Position numbers and translations under genes: made by a program. Under the pieces are notes generated by a model. That model saw nothing but the letters and a program-made list of their open reading frames with translations, was not told where the DNA came from and did no database searches. Below are positions 27,111-41,100 of a stretch of DNA of 64,000 nucleotides, in pieces; the first letter of the stretch is position 1; each line of letters opens with the position of its first letter. Origin of the DNA: Balanoglossus misakiensis (taxonomy: Eukaryota > Hemichordata); contig CM082580.2 in the NCBI GenBank assembly GCA_040954595.2, positions 10,974,001-11,038,000 of the forward strand, given 5' to 3'.

Positions 27111-30100
27111 CACCCAAATATTATTGTTCTCATTACTTGATGATGACGTCCCTCAGACACGCCTTAGTGCACGGTTCTATATACATGTACGTGTTATGGT
27201 AAAGGGTTCGAAGAATGCTAAATCTCACTTTAAAAAAACAGAGGGTGTGTGATATTTTTTTCACTGTCAGATTACAGCGTTTCACGCTTGGTGAGCAAGG
27301 AAACTTTTATCATATCTCGTGTTATGTATAGCCGGTTATCACAAATATAACCGAAGTCGCCAAATGTCTATATCTATAGTCCCTATACTATTGAGTCGAG
27401 CCTCCAGAGAGGGATAATTTAAAAAAAAACTTCTGCTTTTCGCGCTACTTCTCATTAATACAGCACTGGGAACAGAGCGTCCTTCATCCAGAAAACCAAT
27501 TAATCATCCACTCATTTATAATTCACGGCCTGTGCGCGTATAATTAATTACCAGGCCTAATTACAGTCCGAGAAATGTAATACTGTATCTGAGTCTACTC
27601 ATACTTTTTATTAACAACCAGAGAACATTGTTAAATTCAAATAGTCATTGTCTAGCTGGAAGCAGGGTGATAATTAAATGCTAAAAATTTACGAAACGAT
27701 GACAGTCAATCGGAAGTGTTCAAAGAATATATAATCACCTCTGATTTACATATGCCCATATATGGTTAAATCTGTGATTGACTAGATCTCCTCTTCCTAG
27801 GGTAATTTTGGCTAAACTTGCATAGGTATTTTCAGGATTGGTCAAGAATTGAATTTTGTTATTAACATTGTTTTGCTGCCTTGTTTACGTCTGACTGATG
27901 TATAAGCCAGCTACAAGAATTAAACACGATGCTCGGGACAGAAAGTCGGCTAAAGCCGCCCCAAAATGATAAATGTGTTCACCATGCTTCCCCAGTGTTT
28001 GTAGTCAAACAGACTCGTTAGACTAGACACTGAAAAGCACTATGACTCCGATAAAATGTTGTCGTACCTTGTTCTAAAGGTCTTCATGTTGTGTTACCTC
28101 ATTCCCAAAGGAAGTACAGTGGATGACGGATTAGGCAAAAAACTGTCAGCCATGTTCGAATTCGAATGCCTTGCGGACCCGTGAATCATATCTCCTGCCT
28201 AGAGATTTCCAACATGTTTCCAGATCACTGTGTTGGCTCAAAATATGACATTTGATTCTCCTGGTGGAAAAGACAGTGTTTTATTATTTACGTATTTTGG
28301 TAGTTATTCAATTGTCGTCAAAAGCATCTTATATTACAGTTTTCAGTTACAGGAAAATGTAATAATGAAAATTTTGGTTCACGAACTTTCATCGTTTCCA
28401 GTAAAATTTAAAATCCTGAGTCAGATTTTATTGGGATTTTTGTTTCTGTTGTCATACATCAAGTAAACCATGTTTGATAGATGAGTAAGCGATTTATTGG
28501 CTGTGGGAACGGGTTATATGCTCAAAGATTAGATGCACCCAAGCTCAAAATGCCGTAATTTTATATGAAAATTCATACTACAATGTTGCCATCGGGTGAC
28601 GTCACTCGAGGGAATTGCTGATATTGTAAAAAATAAATCTATTTCATGATTTATATGCTTTGTTTTTATTCTCGAGGGCTCTACGTCTTTATCATGAATC
28701 AAATAAAAAATCGCATATATTGAGAACGATGAAAGCAGTGCACGAAGAAATAGCAATATCTTTTTTTTAATCCCGTACTGGGCGGTTAGATTAGACCCGT
28801 CGTCATGGTGACTTTCAAAAGTAGGAAAACTTGGGAGAAGTGATTTCGACTCTGCATGTGGAAGCATTGTGGGAGTCTCTTTATGACGGCCTTTGACTTC
28901 TCTGTGACGTCACACTGGCAGCAAACATGTGCATATTCCACGGGGCGATCACACAGATACGAATATAGGTCTCGCCATTGGTTCACGGGTAAGAAACAGC
29001 GATTCTCAGAATTAGACCAGGTTTTCCGATCAATAAGTACCGCCATCTTCTGTTTTATCTAAATCGATGGGGACTGATAGTCAGGCAATCTTGGATTCAG
29101 AAACATTTAGCGAGTTCACCTGTCATGCGCAGTAACCGGTTGACAGATTGGGCGCCTGCTAATAGAAATGCGATCGGCAGGTTGTAGAGGAAGACCAAAC
29201 ATGTACGTATATGAACCTCTTTACAGATCAGATGCCTTGAAAGGTTCACAAATCGACTGATACTACGCCGTGTATTTCGTTTTAGAAAAAGGACCCACCC
29301 GCGATTCTTTTGTTGTTGTGCATATCCAACACCCGATGCTGAGAAATCTCACTCGGTATAATTAGGGAGTCCACAGACAGTGGAGCCCGAAGGAGTCACA
29401 GTTGAATATAGAGGAAATAACAGCTCTGTTACCATGACAACAAATAGATGGAATGAAAAGGAGAGCAGCGACGCCAGTGGATATTTGGCGGGATTGAAAT
29501 TATTTCATGGGTGCATAAATATTGGAAATGGCTTAAGTGAGATATCTTTTTAAAGCGGCCTTTTTGGCTGAGAAGTTGATATTCGATCGTTCCGCATGGC
29601 AGTGTATTGATGGAGATCGGAGGGACTGGTGAATTGATCGGTTTCAAATTGAATAACAAGAAGCGTGAAAACATTCTCTTTTTTTGTCACTTTGACGATA
29701 TCACGTCGGGCATCCTGTTATGTCGATCTTTCAAAGCGTCTTTTTCAAACGTTTTCACAAATCGTCGTCTGATCTATCGCGCCATTGCAGAAGTGGAACT
29801 TGTACCGAAAGCGGACTACATCCGGGTAGTTGTTAGCGAACTTTTTGTGTTGTCACGTCGTTATTATCAGTGAGACTTAGAGCACTTGCAGATACGAAAC
29901 CGGGCATCCATAATGTTGAATAGATCAACACTAGTACTACTAGATTTCTGACAGGCTTATTAGAAAGACTGACATACATGTAGTTTCAAGTTGCGAACTG
30001 GTTTGCTGCAAAAATGAAATTACGAAACTTGGGATGATTAATGTCTAATTAAACAAGTATATGTTTGGTTCATTTTGGTAAATATACTTGTGAGTCATTA

Positions 30101-30350
30101 TTATTTATCATTATTATTTATAAGTAATTTATCATAGGTAAATTTATTACCGCGCGAAGCGGAAAGTCCAATAGAACGAGTAAGCTCCCAAGAGGGGCTT
30201 ATTTTAGTTCTGAATACATTATAAAATTATAACATTAATATTAGTAATACACGAATCTTGCCGTGGTCTATGCGCGTCTGACTGTATGTAGTGTGAAGTT
30301 AATGTTCAAGCAAGCAAGCGGACAAGCACATACTTGTCGCTGAGCAATTA

Positions 30351-30388
30351 GACAGACAGACAGACAGACAGGCAGGCAGGCAGGCAGA
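30351..30388. repeat. GACA then GGCA microsatellite
   Basis: Five GACA units pass into five GGCA units, a single-base shift in the repeat unit. Confidence 0.92.
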
Positions 30389-33035
30389 GATATGAAAGCA
30401 GATGCTGGTGTCCAATCTCTTTCAATTCATGTATCTGCCGTTTTTTTCCACAGTGTTTAAAAATATTTATAGAAACACGTAGAGAATGCCATTGATTCTT
30501 TTGTACGTTGATCTTTAAATGGCGATGATGGAAAACTATTGTTGTCGGTTACTGGTGCTAATAGAGCACGATTGTGCGAGTGATGTGATAGTGAGCCTTC
30601 CTTGTGCATTTTCCGGCGCGATGGGCGAAGGCAAAACGAACCCTTATTTACATGTCATAGAGAAAGGACAAATAAATGCGTTGAGTTGCATGCAAAAGAG
30701 ACCTCGCAGCGATCTAAATGAAACGACGAGAACGTGCACGGAAACGCAAATTGAAAACGGTGCCAAGGCATTACTTACAGTTGGCAGACACGAATGCAGT
30801 TTCATCTTTGGATCTTTATTGTCCTGTCTTATACTGCCTGAGTGAATCGTACGCACAGACGACCCACTTCTTTGGCAATTAACAAACTGTCTACTCAATA
30901 GATTGGTGATCAGGTCGCTGCATTGTGACTGTCGATTCACTGTGGTTGCAGATTAGGTGCTGAAATTGGGAGGCAAGTTAGCCTTGCAGATGAAACGTTT
31001 GCGAGTAAGAAATCATTGTATAGACCTGAAAAACCCTCTTCCAAGTTGACTTGTTTGTCGCTAGAAATTAGTTTTACTGTGTGCAGGCAGCAATTTTATC
31101 AACAAAAATGGTCTAATTTGCCAGTAAATTTGTTCTGAAAAGTTGGAAGTGAATAAGTATATAAAGTGGTCGGCGTTAAAGCGACTACGTACCTTTCTCC
31201 ATAGAGGCAATTATCTTAACTTTTGAACGGTTACCAAGCAACCATGTTGAACGGAAACGCGCAGTCGTGGCAAACATGCATGTGACTGGTGCTGCTTTGT
31301 AGCGAAGAATTACGGCACGTTAAGATGGAAATGGGAACATATGGGCCGCGGGAAAATATTTGTCGACGATTTTATGTAATAATACAGTAATATTTCACCC
31401 TTTAAAAGTTAACCAGCCGTTGTAAGGGTGTGAGTGCGAGGGTTAATTAGTCGTTAACATGTAAGACCAGCAAGGTTCCAATCTGTCCTTCACCGTTGGA
31501 GGCGCGGTGTCCATGATCTCGTGTTGTCGGTTGCCAGGTTGCAGACGCGGTCACCATTTCAAACTGAGGCGGCGATGACAACCTGATCAATTGGCAACCA
31601 GCTGGCCAGATGTAGAATTAATCGGATATTGGGAGAAGCGAGGGGAAAACGATGCCTGACATCGTGAAAAGTGTTTTGGTTCAATATATTTAAATTGATC
31701 GCACTGCTGTTTGTTGTCGCGCATCAAAACAAACTGTAAGTTTTGGCATTATGCCCGATCAGATGAAACATTCTCTGTGAATGAATAATAGGCCTAATAA
31801 GACCATCCATCGAATAGCAGTGTACAACCCTTTGGTTCACGCTGACCAAATCTTGGGGGTACCGCTCGAGGAAAAAAAACAACGTTGGCCTCCGAGTCAG
31901 AGAGATGAGACACGCATTCGAAGTTTTCGTACGATCGCGTCTCTAAATCTGACACTTTTAAAAAATATCCTATCTTGTTTTGTCGCTGTTATCTTGAAGG
32001 TTTTGTTTCATACAGTGGATTTTGATCCGTGATTGTGTTGTGCGATACTCATATTCGATTCCAGGAAAATATTTTCCTATCAGATTCTGACAAACCCTTT
32101 ACTCGGCAGTCATCTCATATTGTTTTCCCGTGACATCTCGCTAAATAGAAAGATCGAATGATTTGTTTTGTGTATGTGAAAAGAAACACCGTTGAACATC
32201 GTGACGGTTAGTACTTGTAATAAATGAGGTATGTGTTGATGTGTAGTAAAACTTCATGAGCGCAACAGTGATCACAAAAGATTTACCGCTATATTCTTGT
32301 GGGCCTTAGTCCATTTGAAACTCCTTTCAACGTCTGTTTAGTTGTCTGGTTCCCTTGTTCGGCTTAATGTATCAGGACGACGTCTCAATACAGATAGATT
32401 CTACGGCAATTAATTACCCATCTCGTAAAATTTAACGATTTGCTAATTTTGGCCGTCCTTTTAAAACCATGTTTAAATGTTTCTACTAAATAACAACTAT
32501 CGGTGAAAGATCGATGGCGGTTTATGCCAGTCCAGGTCTGAAGGCCCGGCTCTGCTAACCACTAACGCCGCGACGATTCCAAATTATCCCCGTGGCATAT
32601 TTGATTAAAATACCCGGGAATTTATTGATAACCTCGGAACCCGCGCCCGGATGTTTCATTAATACCGGATGTAGTGACATCGTATGCAAAAGTTGACTAT
32701 TAATTTTGTCTTTTAATTAATTAAGTGAAAGTCATTACTGGCGCCGCTGTTTCTGATACCTTTATAATTAGTGACGCAATAGGTATTTACTGGCGCGGCG
32801 TGAAGGATACCGGGACGACTATGGTAACTGTCGAATGTAGTTCGTCGTTTTCACCCACGACGTTTGGTGTCAAAATCGATTTTTAACCTTTTAAGTGTGC
32901 GCAGTAACTTTTCCCGGGTGCATAGGCGAGGCGTATAGTTGTCTTCTCTCATGAATGCTTTACGGCTTCAATTGACAGTTATCCACGGGCCGCCGATTTT
33001 TTTTTCATTCTGGCTTTGATTTTTTTGGCCTCTAG

Positions 33036-33243
33036 GTTTTCATCCCCTTGGTCCTGGTGATCTTGGCCGGAAGCATGGCGACGGACGACCATCAGTCGAT
33101 GCCGCAAATCCCGTGGGAATACTCGGAATCCATCCTTGACTACTACAAGTATGCGGAGTACTACGGATACAACCTCAGCATTCCCCTGGACATGTGCCTG
33201 TTGATGTTCCAACTGGATCCCTACCTGGAGATCACCAACTCGA
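33036..33243 (+). CDS. CRHR: Alternative N-terminal receptor exon (second signal peptide/HRM N-terminus)
   Basis: The exon is bounded by a strong polypyrimidine acceptor (TTTTTTTGGCCTCTAG) and donor gtgagt. It opens in phase 0 and ends in phase 1. The translation begins VFIPLVLVILAGSMA, a hydrophobic core followed by a plausible S-x-A cleavage site before TDDHQ. It continues through a tyrosine-rich acidic stretch (EYSESILDYYKYAEYYGY), an NLS sequon, one cysteine (DMC) and NSS. Spliced to 51686 it reads ...ITNSS-EHC, so its cysteine sits 19 residues before the shared Cys2, against 18 for the 44224 exon. An in-frame TAG directly precedes the exon, so the initiator Met must come from an upstream exon unless Met at 33075 is used without a signal peptide. 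It cannot follow or precede the 44224 exon in phase, so the two look mutually exclusive. Confidence 0.72.
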
Positions 33244-34136
33244 GTGAGTAAATTTCTTAATATATACGGTCCCCTGTGTCCAAGAAAATATTCGCCAACC
33301 ATTGTTGAAAGGTATGGTAGGGGTTTAGTTAGCCTGGGCAATGGCAGTATGAACTCCACGCATGGTCAGGGCCACGGGCGCATTTGCCGTTGCTCGGTCA
33401 AGGTTGAGGCCACTAGCCTAACCTGCCACCCACGAGACCTGCCCTTTACTTCGTAATAGACAGTCGATTGCTCGGCCTTTGTCCTCGCATACTGTCACGT
33501 CGACCTTGGGCTCTACCCGACGCTGTCAACTCGGGTCGGGGTAGGTGTTGGCCCTGTCAAAACGTTTAATCGACAGAACTGGTAATATCATGTAACTTCC
33601 CTGTACAGTCAAAGGTCACAGACAGATCCACGTCGATACACACTGATACGTGCACACATCGTCCTCAACTTGCATTTGCGCATAAGTTGAGTTCCTTTGA
33701 TTTGATTGCAAACGTCGGTATCGACCTTTGAAAACCTTGCTCGAGTCTCGTTTCCTTGTTGAACTATTTTTCAATTAACCGAATGTCACTTTCGAAGACA
33801 CGAATAATTTTTTGTGACCTCCTTTGCAAGGCGGGAGTTCCGAGAGAGCGACGGAAGGTATGCAAGTGATGCATTGTGTTTGGCTTCATGGCACATTGAA
33901 CCGTTACAATCCACGCGGATGGAACCCATATCATGGAGTCAGATAATATTGCGTAGATTCTATCTTTCCATAGCGAGAAAGGATCGTAATTTAAATCAGA
34001 CATCGGATTTCACCGATTTAACTGATCGTTTGTGAGTGTGCCATGTCGAATCTGAAATGTGAACACGGTTGGTAACATGGATGTTGAGGTATCAGCACTC
34101 ACAATGCACGTTCTAAATTTCTCTCTCCCCAACCCT

Positions 34137-34163
34137 CTGTCTGTCTGTCTGTCTGTCTGTCTC
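34137..34163. repeat. (CTGT)n microsatellite
   Basis: Six to seven CTGT tetramers in the intron after the alternative N-terminal exon. Confidence 0.92.
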
Positions 34164-36204
34164 TCACTCATACACGTAGTAATGAACTGGGTGACTGACA
34201 GCCTTAGTTTCGGATGACGGTGTATCATGTGTATATCTGTAACGATTGGCCTTTTAATGACGGATTATTCCCCATGATTGTGTTTGGTGATGAATATACG
34301 ATGGTACTGGAAAGCCAATCAGATGACAAACGCACACAGACGAAATAAGGCAGTGTAAATAACTGCGTTTTGGGTGAACAATTTGGCACTTGCAAACCGT
34401 GTACGCTCAGACATGGCGCCAGTTAATTTCCAAATTGGCACACCCAAAGCCGCGTTAAGGTGTCCACACAGTGCAGTGATAACTTTAACAACCCTCAGAG
34501 GGAATTGCTAGCTGTTTGCCTTGTGATATAACCGTGATTGAAAGCCACCCACTCAAAAACATGTCAGAATGCACAACGCACCACGTGCTACAGCTGGAAA
34601 TTTCAACCCCAGCAGTTCATGTATCCAACGCGAACTCGTTCATGACGACATCTTTGGTGAATTCGCAGATCGTTGGTAAAATATGACAATACTGACAGTG
34701 TACAGTATTTTGGTTTTTCATTATGTACGCGTTTCATTTATAGGCCAATTTCACGACCCCTACATGACCTTTCATCCTCGTACTTCCGTTGGTATGAACG
34801 CATCAGGTTGACTATTACCTTTTTAAAAACTCTAAAATGGCGGCTGAAGTTAATAAATCATGGAATAAATTACAAAAGTGACCCTTTTTCAAGCAACATT
34901 TTAATCGTTTCTTGTCACAAAATGCTGAATTCTAACAACCCCGTACCACCGGAAGTACGAGGATGCGGGTCGAAAGAAACTTTAAACTTTTTATCGGGCT
35001 TTAAATTAAGTATCATCTGATGTTCCACACACAAGCTGTGATGTTAGTTTTGTTGTGCAAGCACTAATCATACTGTCATCAAACGCTAAATACTCGGCGC
35101 CGTTTTCATGATATCATCCCACTTGTTATTCAAATCGCCATTATTATGCAAAACAGGCAAACCGTGTTATTTTCAATTTCAGCGCTGTTTGCATTTCCTG
35201 TTATTACTTTTCCCTCCAAAAAGAAACCTAATTTGTTAACGCATTTCAATGAATGGAAACAACAAGTTTCTACAGCTACAGGGAAGTAATAATGTTGTTC
35301 CTTGTGGATTCAAAACGATCAAATAAATTGATCTGGAAAAAACCTGTTCTTGTTCGTTCTTCAATTTGATTAAAGTCACTCGACTGGCGCGGTTCACGAT
35401 ATTGGTCTGCCGGTGCTACTTGTGTTAAACCACGACTGATTAGAACATGTCTTCAATTTATGAAACCGAAGATAGAAAACTTCAGGGTAAAACATATTAA
35501 AAGCTTTCAAACCGTTTCACGTTTCATACATTCAAGTTTGTGAACAGGGACTGTATTTATATTGCATGAAAATATGGAAGGTATGGCGACCGATATGTTA
35601 CGGTCTACTGCAGCACTTCCTTGCTGGCCAACAGTGCTAGAATTTTGTTATTTTAATTGTACGCCAGATCAGCCGAATAGTCTGCGTTTAAATGCCTTTT
35701 AAACATGTCACATTGATTTCGAGCGGCCATCTTCACGACAGTTTCTCCCGCTCTTGCGCATTTCATTATCTTCTTCCAAAGCCTTGCACTGCACTCGATG
35801 CAGCACTCATCTGAACGCATTAGCACCAACGGGCCTTGTGAGTGTCCATCATTTTTGTTGTTGTCGGAACCATCGAGACAGTTTCTACATCTTCCATACC
35901 AAGGGGAAATACACAAGTTTCTCTATGAAGTGTTTGCTGCCATAGTAACGGATCACGGGAATATTCAGTAGTGTGTCTCAGTAACATCTTCCATGATGCC
36001 CCCTAATTAGGCCGATGTCTAGAGCTGCGCAGATATTAAATGTTACGTGGACAAGACTGTAAGAGCGGTGGTTATTGAGTCTAATGATCCTAATCTTACG
36101 ACAGAGAACGATCTTCGTCACAGGAAGTATAATTCAAGTCATAACGGTCGGTCGATCGATTGTCCCTCAGCCGCGGATCTAATTCTGGGCCTTCTGGATT
36201 GGGT

Positions 36205-36233
36205 TGTGTGCGTGCGTGCGTGCGTGTGTGTGT
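36205..36233. repeat. GTGC/GT microsatellite
   Basis: GTGTGC then CGTG units then (GT)n. Confidence 0.85.
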
Positions 36234-38123
36234 CCACTGCCATTACTCAGACACTCAAACTTAGCCAGTGTAATGCAAATACTTGAGACCATAAAGTTTG
36301 TGCAAAGCGAATGTACGATGTATGATGTGCATATGTACACTATCAGCGGCGGCTCTGACATTGATAACTACTTACGTGCTAAATTTATAGATAGCATCGT
36401 CTGTAAGTCGACTTCATATTGCGACTGTTATGGCTTTAAGGGATAGGCCTATATTAAAACTGCACAGAACAGTGATAAGAGGCTTATTACACTGAATTAT
36501 TTCTCTCGCACTGAAAAAGAAAGTGGGCTTTTCTTTGAATAGCTGTCAAATTTACTTTAGAACCCATTGATAATATGTCAACGAGAGGGAGGGGATGAGA
36601 TATGGAGGGATGGCGGGAAGGGGAGGGGGATCCCCAGATAACAAGAGCATGGGAAGACATAATGCAAGTAGACGTCGTTTTAATTACAGAATGTGATTTC
36701 TAGGCATAAAACATTAATAACTTATTCATTGCAATCCCATGATTTGAGTATGATGCCTTCCTTTCTCTATAGCTAGGATAGGTAATAGTCGATTGAACAA
36801 TTTACGTCGCAGTGTAATTGGCACTGACAGGTTAATGAGGATTCGCATTTGAATGCAAGCTTTAATACCCCGTAAAACAGCAGTCAGGGAGAGTCAAATC
36901 ATTTGCCGAGTGCACGGAATGGAAGTTACATCCACGAGATAATCAGACGGACAGCAACAGAAGACTAGAGAGATGTATATATTATCACAGTGTGTGCACG
37001 AGCATGCGCATTTCTGTATCTCTAAAGCAGTCTGACTTAGGTCGAAAGAGAGGCTTACATGTACACCTACGTGTACTTACCTGCCTGTATGTTTCTTTGT
37101 CTCGATCTGTCAATGCATAACTTTCAGTGTTATTTCTCTCTGTTTGTGATTTGCCTGCTTCTATGTGGTCGGTTTTGCATCCGTCTTTTGGGTGATGTGC
37201 TTAATCCAGCGTCTCCGCATTTCATTCGACAGTTACCTTTCATCATGGCAGTTTTCCAATCTCGCGTCAAGTACAGCTGCTTCGGTGAACGTGGCATTAT
37301 TTTGAATTCACGGTCAATTTGTGCGGCGGAGGGAATCGATTTGATATCACATCTATTCTTCGACGTTTCTCACCGAGCATTTTCGGTCATTGCGTGAGGG
37401 CATTGATCTGTAAGGACGCGTGTACAGTCCCATCGGTTGCGATCTCTGTTCTAAAATTTGTTTACTGACAACTTATCCAGCATCATTTCCTTATGAGGTC
37501 CATCAAACATGGCGGACTAGCCGCCATTTTGTACAAAGCCCAGAGCCCGAAGAGCAATGAAAAAATCCAGAGGAAATATTCGTTATATATCATTTGCCGA
37601 CTTCAATTATTGCAACGCCAATGATCTGTTCACACGTAGTCAAACTTTGTGGGTTTTTCTTCTTAAATTAATATACAGAAACAAAGAGAAATCAACAATT
37701 TCTTGTAACCATAGACCGTCGATACTGTCTTTGTTTCTGACGTCTTTGTAAATATTTCGAGATCTTACTCGGGGAGATGGGGTACATTTTAAAATTCTAT
37801 AGGCTCGTTCGTCGGTGTGCTTAGGGCGACCGCAGATCCATCGACATGAAGATCTAAAAGCATTTGAAGTATCTAGGGGCTGTGCCTGTTTTTCGAGTTC
37901 GCGGCGTCCGTGTATGACTGCCAGCGATATCTCCTCAGAGAGATAATCGCTATGAAAGAAATAATTGTTTACGTGCTGTTTGATTCTCAAACTTTATTTT
38001 CTTCAGAATTGAGAATCGTCCAATAATGATCAAATCATAGTTTTGAAATGACAATTGCGTACGAATATGTATATGATTGAATGAGGTACATAAAATAATG
38101 AAGAAGAAAAGACACTGTGACAA

Positions 38124-38146
38124 AACAACACAACACAACACAACAG
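38124..38146. repeat. (ACAAC)n pentanucleotide repeat
   Basis: Four to five ACAAC units. Confidence 0.85.
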
Positions 38147-41100
38147 TCAACTCCAGATATCCAGTTTATGAAGGTTGTACGACAGGGATAGAAAAGATGT
38201 TCCAGATTAAACAGGGTTTGATTCGGCCAGCTATCACTGTAGAACTAAATCATGTCTATAAACAGACTGGAAAATTTCAATCATATTGTCAATAACAAAG
38301 AGGATACAAAATCAATTGCAGCCCTTAACAGTATATTCCAACCTCTTCATTGTAAGCGCAATAACGCCATATAACCTAAATGTGAAAATAATCCGCACAA
38401 AGTGAAAATAGCTTATAATATCTGATACACCGAGTGCGCCGGGTTGAATTACAAATGGACCCATATCACCACATGAATAAATAAAATCGAAACAAAAAAC
38501 AATTCACGAGTCAAATTGAAAAAAATACAACTTCGGGCGGTTCTTTGCCACCATGTAACACATGCACGCGTATATTGTACCCCCGTGGCCAGAAATCTGC
38601 GCAAGAAATTGATTCACCACTGGACGAATGTTCTGGCGATATTCCCTTCTCAACTCTTGTATCTTGTCTCATGCAACGTTTAATGCATTCATTGGAATCA
38701 GATTCGTGAGATTAGTTTATTGATACACCACGTGACTCACTGAGCCTGTCGAACTACCGCGCACGCGTACTAATGTGTGCTGTGGGTACCAGTTTTCTAC
38801 CCTTTGATTCTACTCAACGACAGAGGTTCGAGTAAATTATTCAAAATGCAGGAATTGAAATATTGCTGTGAGGTTATTCGTGGCGACTACCTGCCAAACG
38901 CGCGCGCGACGAGTTTCTCACATTACGGCGCATTTTACCAATACTGTCTTGAGTGTTAGTAGTATCCAGGCAACCCTGGATTTGGGCGCAGTTGAGGTAC
39001 CCTGGATATGCGAAAATTAAAGGCAGTGGAAATTTTGCAACAAGTGCCAAGAGCGATGGGAATTTATGAGGCGTTGAGGAACAATCAGAAACTGAATGAT
39101 CGTTTGCTGAGGGGTTGGGTCCTTTGATCTAGAGGTGTAAAGTGCTGAAGGCCTCATTTTCCCTGAAATATTCTCCTGAATAAACGACGTTATTCCCCAC
39201 ACGTTTGCGCTGCTCTGTCAGCATAAAATACGTGGCATGCGTGTGAAAGGAGGGCCGATCTCGAGATGGTTTAGCTGTATCCTACAGTCACGTGATAACC
39301 ATGTTCTTGATATTGAATTTGAGGTATTTACTATGTCTGGGCACAAATAGAGGTGCTATATTACTCCACTTGATAATGAACGTCAGGAAGACACAGAGCG
39401 GTCCTGTGAGTTGGTCTGCGTTGAGGATGATGCTGTTGGAAATAAAAGTAATTCCTTGCACGAAAGACACATCGACGATTGCTATGCGTCGGAAACGGTG
39501 TCTTCAATTAACGTTATCTCAGCTCGCTATCTTTATTGCACAGACTACATGTATGTCGTGACTGACAGACAAGATCAACGTTACCAGGTTTATTAAAATT
39601 CGCGAAGATCTCGAAAGTTTGTATCGGTTGCTAGGATACCAGAGTAATAGATAACGCGGCGCGTTTACATGGGTAGAAAACATGCTACGATTTCTCGTGC
39701 AGCTAGGGCGCCCTGCATCGGAAAATTTGATATCATAATACTTCAGAATGGTCACCGAACTCTCCCCACAGGCAAAAGTAGTTAAACATGATATATGATG
39801 CCAGTAATAACCGACGTAGAAAGAGAGTTGTGTTTCTCCCATAGGGCAAGGCAGATTTCGTGTATTTCAATTTTAATGGTCGCCATTTATGTCAGAAGTT
39901 AGCAATATAAGTGTGTTAAGTCTACAGGACACGACTAATTTGATCGCAAAAACGTCATTCCGTACACTGCAAATAAACCATCCTTCATTTGATTATATTT
40001 CTAACGACTACAGTAGGGTGCTATTGTTTTGTCATAGTGTCTTATGGGGGACTGTTTTTGGAAAGTAAGTCACGTGTCACATTGAAAGTAGCCCCTTGGC
40101 AGATATAATATCACGTGATCATAAAGCCAAGGAATCCTTCGGTAAACGGCATCTTATGGACATCGCTGAGTTGTCATGGAAACAAAGTATTTGGGTCGTA
40201 TGAGCACGAATATCAGAAAATAATCCCACCTTTTGCATCAATCCGTCAATTAAAGGCTCCTTAGTTTGTGCCAGCTTACCACTGTGCAATTTGCGGCCAT
40301 AAAAACAGCCGCTGATTGATACACCTTTTAAAAGGTATTTTTTGATTAATTTAAGATATTGATGGGGATGGTAACCCTTGATTTGGGGGGGGTGACTGTG
40401 CCGTGACGTCATTCCAGGAATTAATCTCTACCTGTGCAATTCACCCGCCGTTGCAGCTGCTCCGCGTGCATTTGGCTCACGATACACCGAGTCGTGTCAC
40501 CTTTGTGTTACAAGGGGACGTTTTGATCAAAGTAAATATATTTATACTGTGACTGATGTTTACGTCCCATTCCATTCAGAATTGGAAACTGGCAAATACT
40601 GGTAGTTTGGTTTGAAACTCCGATCCACATTCAACCACAACCGGTTGGACATGTTAATTTTGCAGATTTTCACTTTTGTGGCAGTTATTATTGCCTAGTT
40701 TGACACTCAATATTCACTTGTCCCCTTGAGACAGACATTTTGAAGCTTTATCATTTTAGTTGTGTCATGCACATAAACCATACGTCTCGTCACTATCTCC
40801 CTCGAGAGTGTTCAAAATTATAAGTTAAATCAGGTGCAGACAAAACAGATCAACGTCAGGTTAATTGAGTAAACAAAGAAACGTGCGAACGACCACAAAA
40901 CCTAAAATAAATGACGGTGACGATCAACGACGACAATAATGGACATAATATTAGTTTGGAATTAACCCCTGAAGAACAACTTTCGGAACGAACACGTTCA
41001 CCTACATAGCAGTATTAAATTTAGAATGAGAGAAAATCGTTATTACACCCAGCGTGTGATTGGAATTCTGGGGACGTGAACTATACCTACATGTATGTAC

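Larger units (their letters stand above)
12257..33035. other. Gene-poor region, putative first intron of the long receptor form
   Basis: I see no protein-coding exon I can support. It holds the tRNA-like element at 13.9 kb, the microsatellites listed and many TACATGTA octamers. AT-rich stretches dominate 26.6-27.9 kb. Confidence 0.5.

Noticed and set aside
33048-33251. Starting the alternative exon at its TTG codon
   Set aside because: TTG is an unlikely start in animals. The strong acceptor ending at 33035 and the signal-peptide core starting at 33036 point to splicing from an upstream exon.
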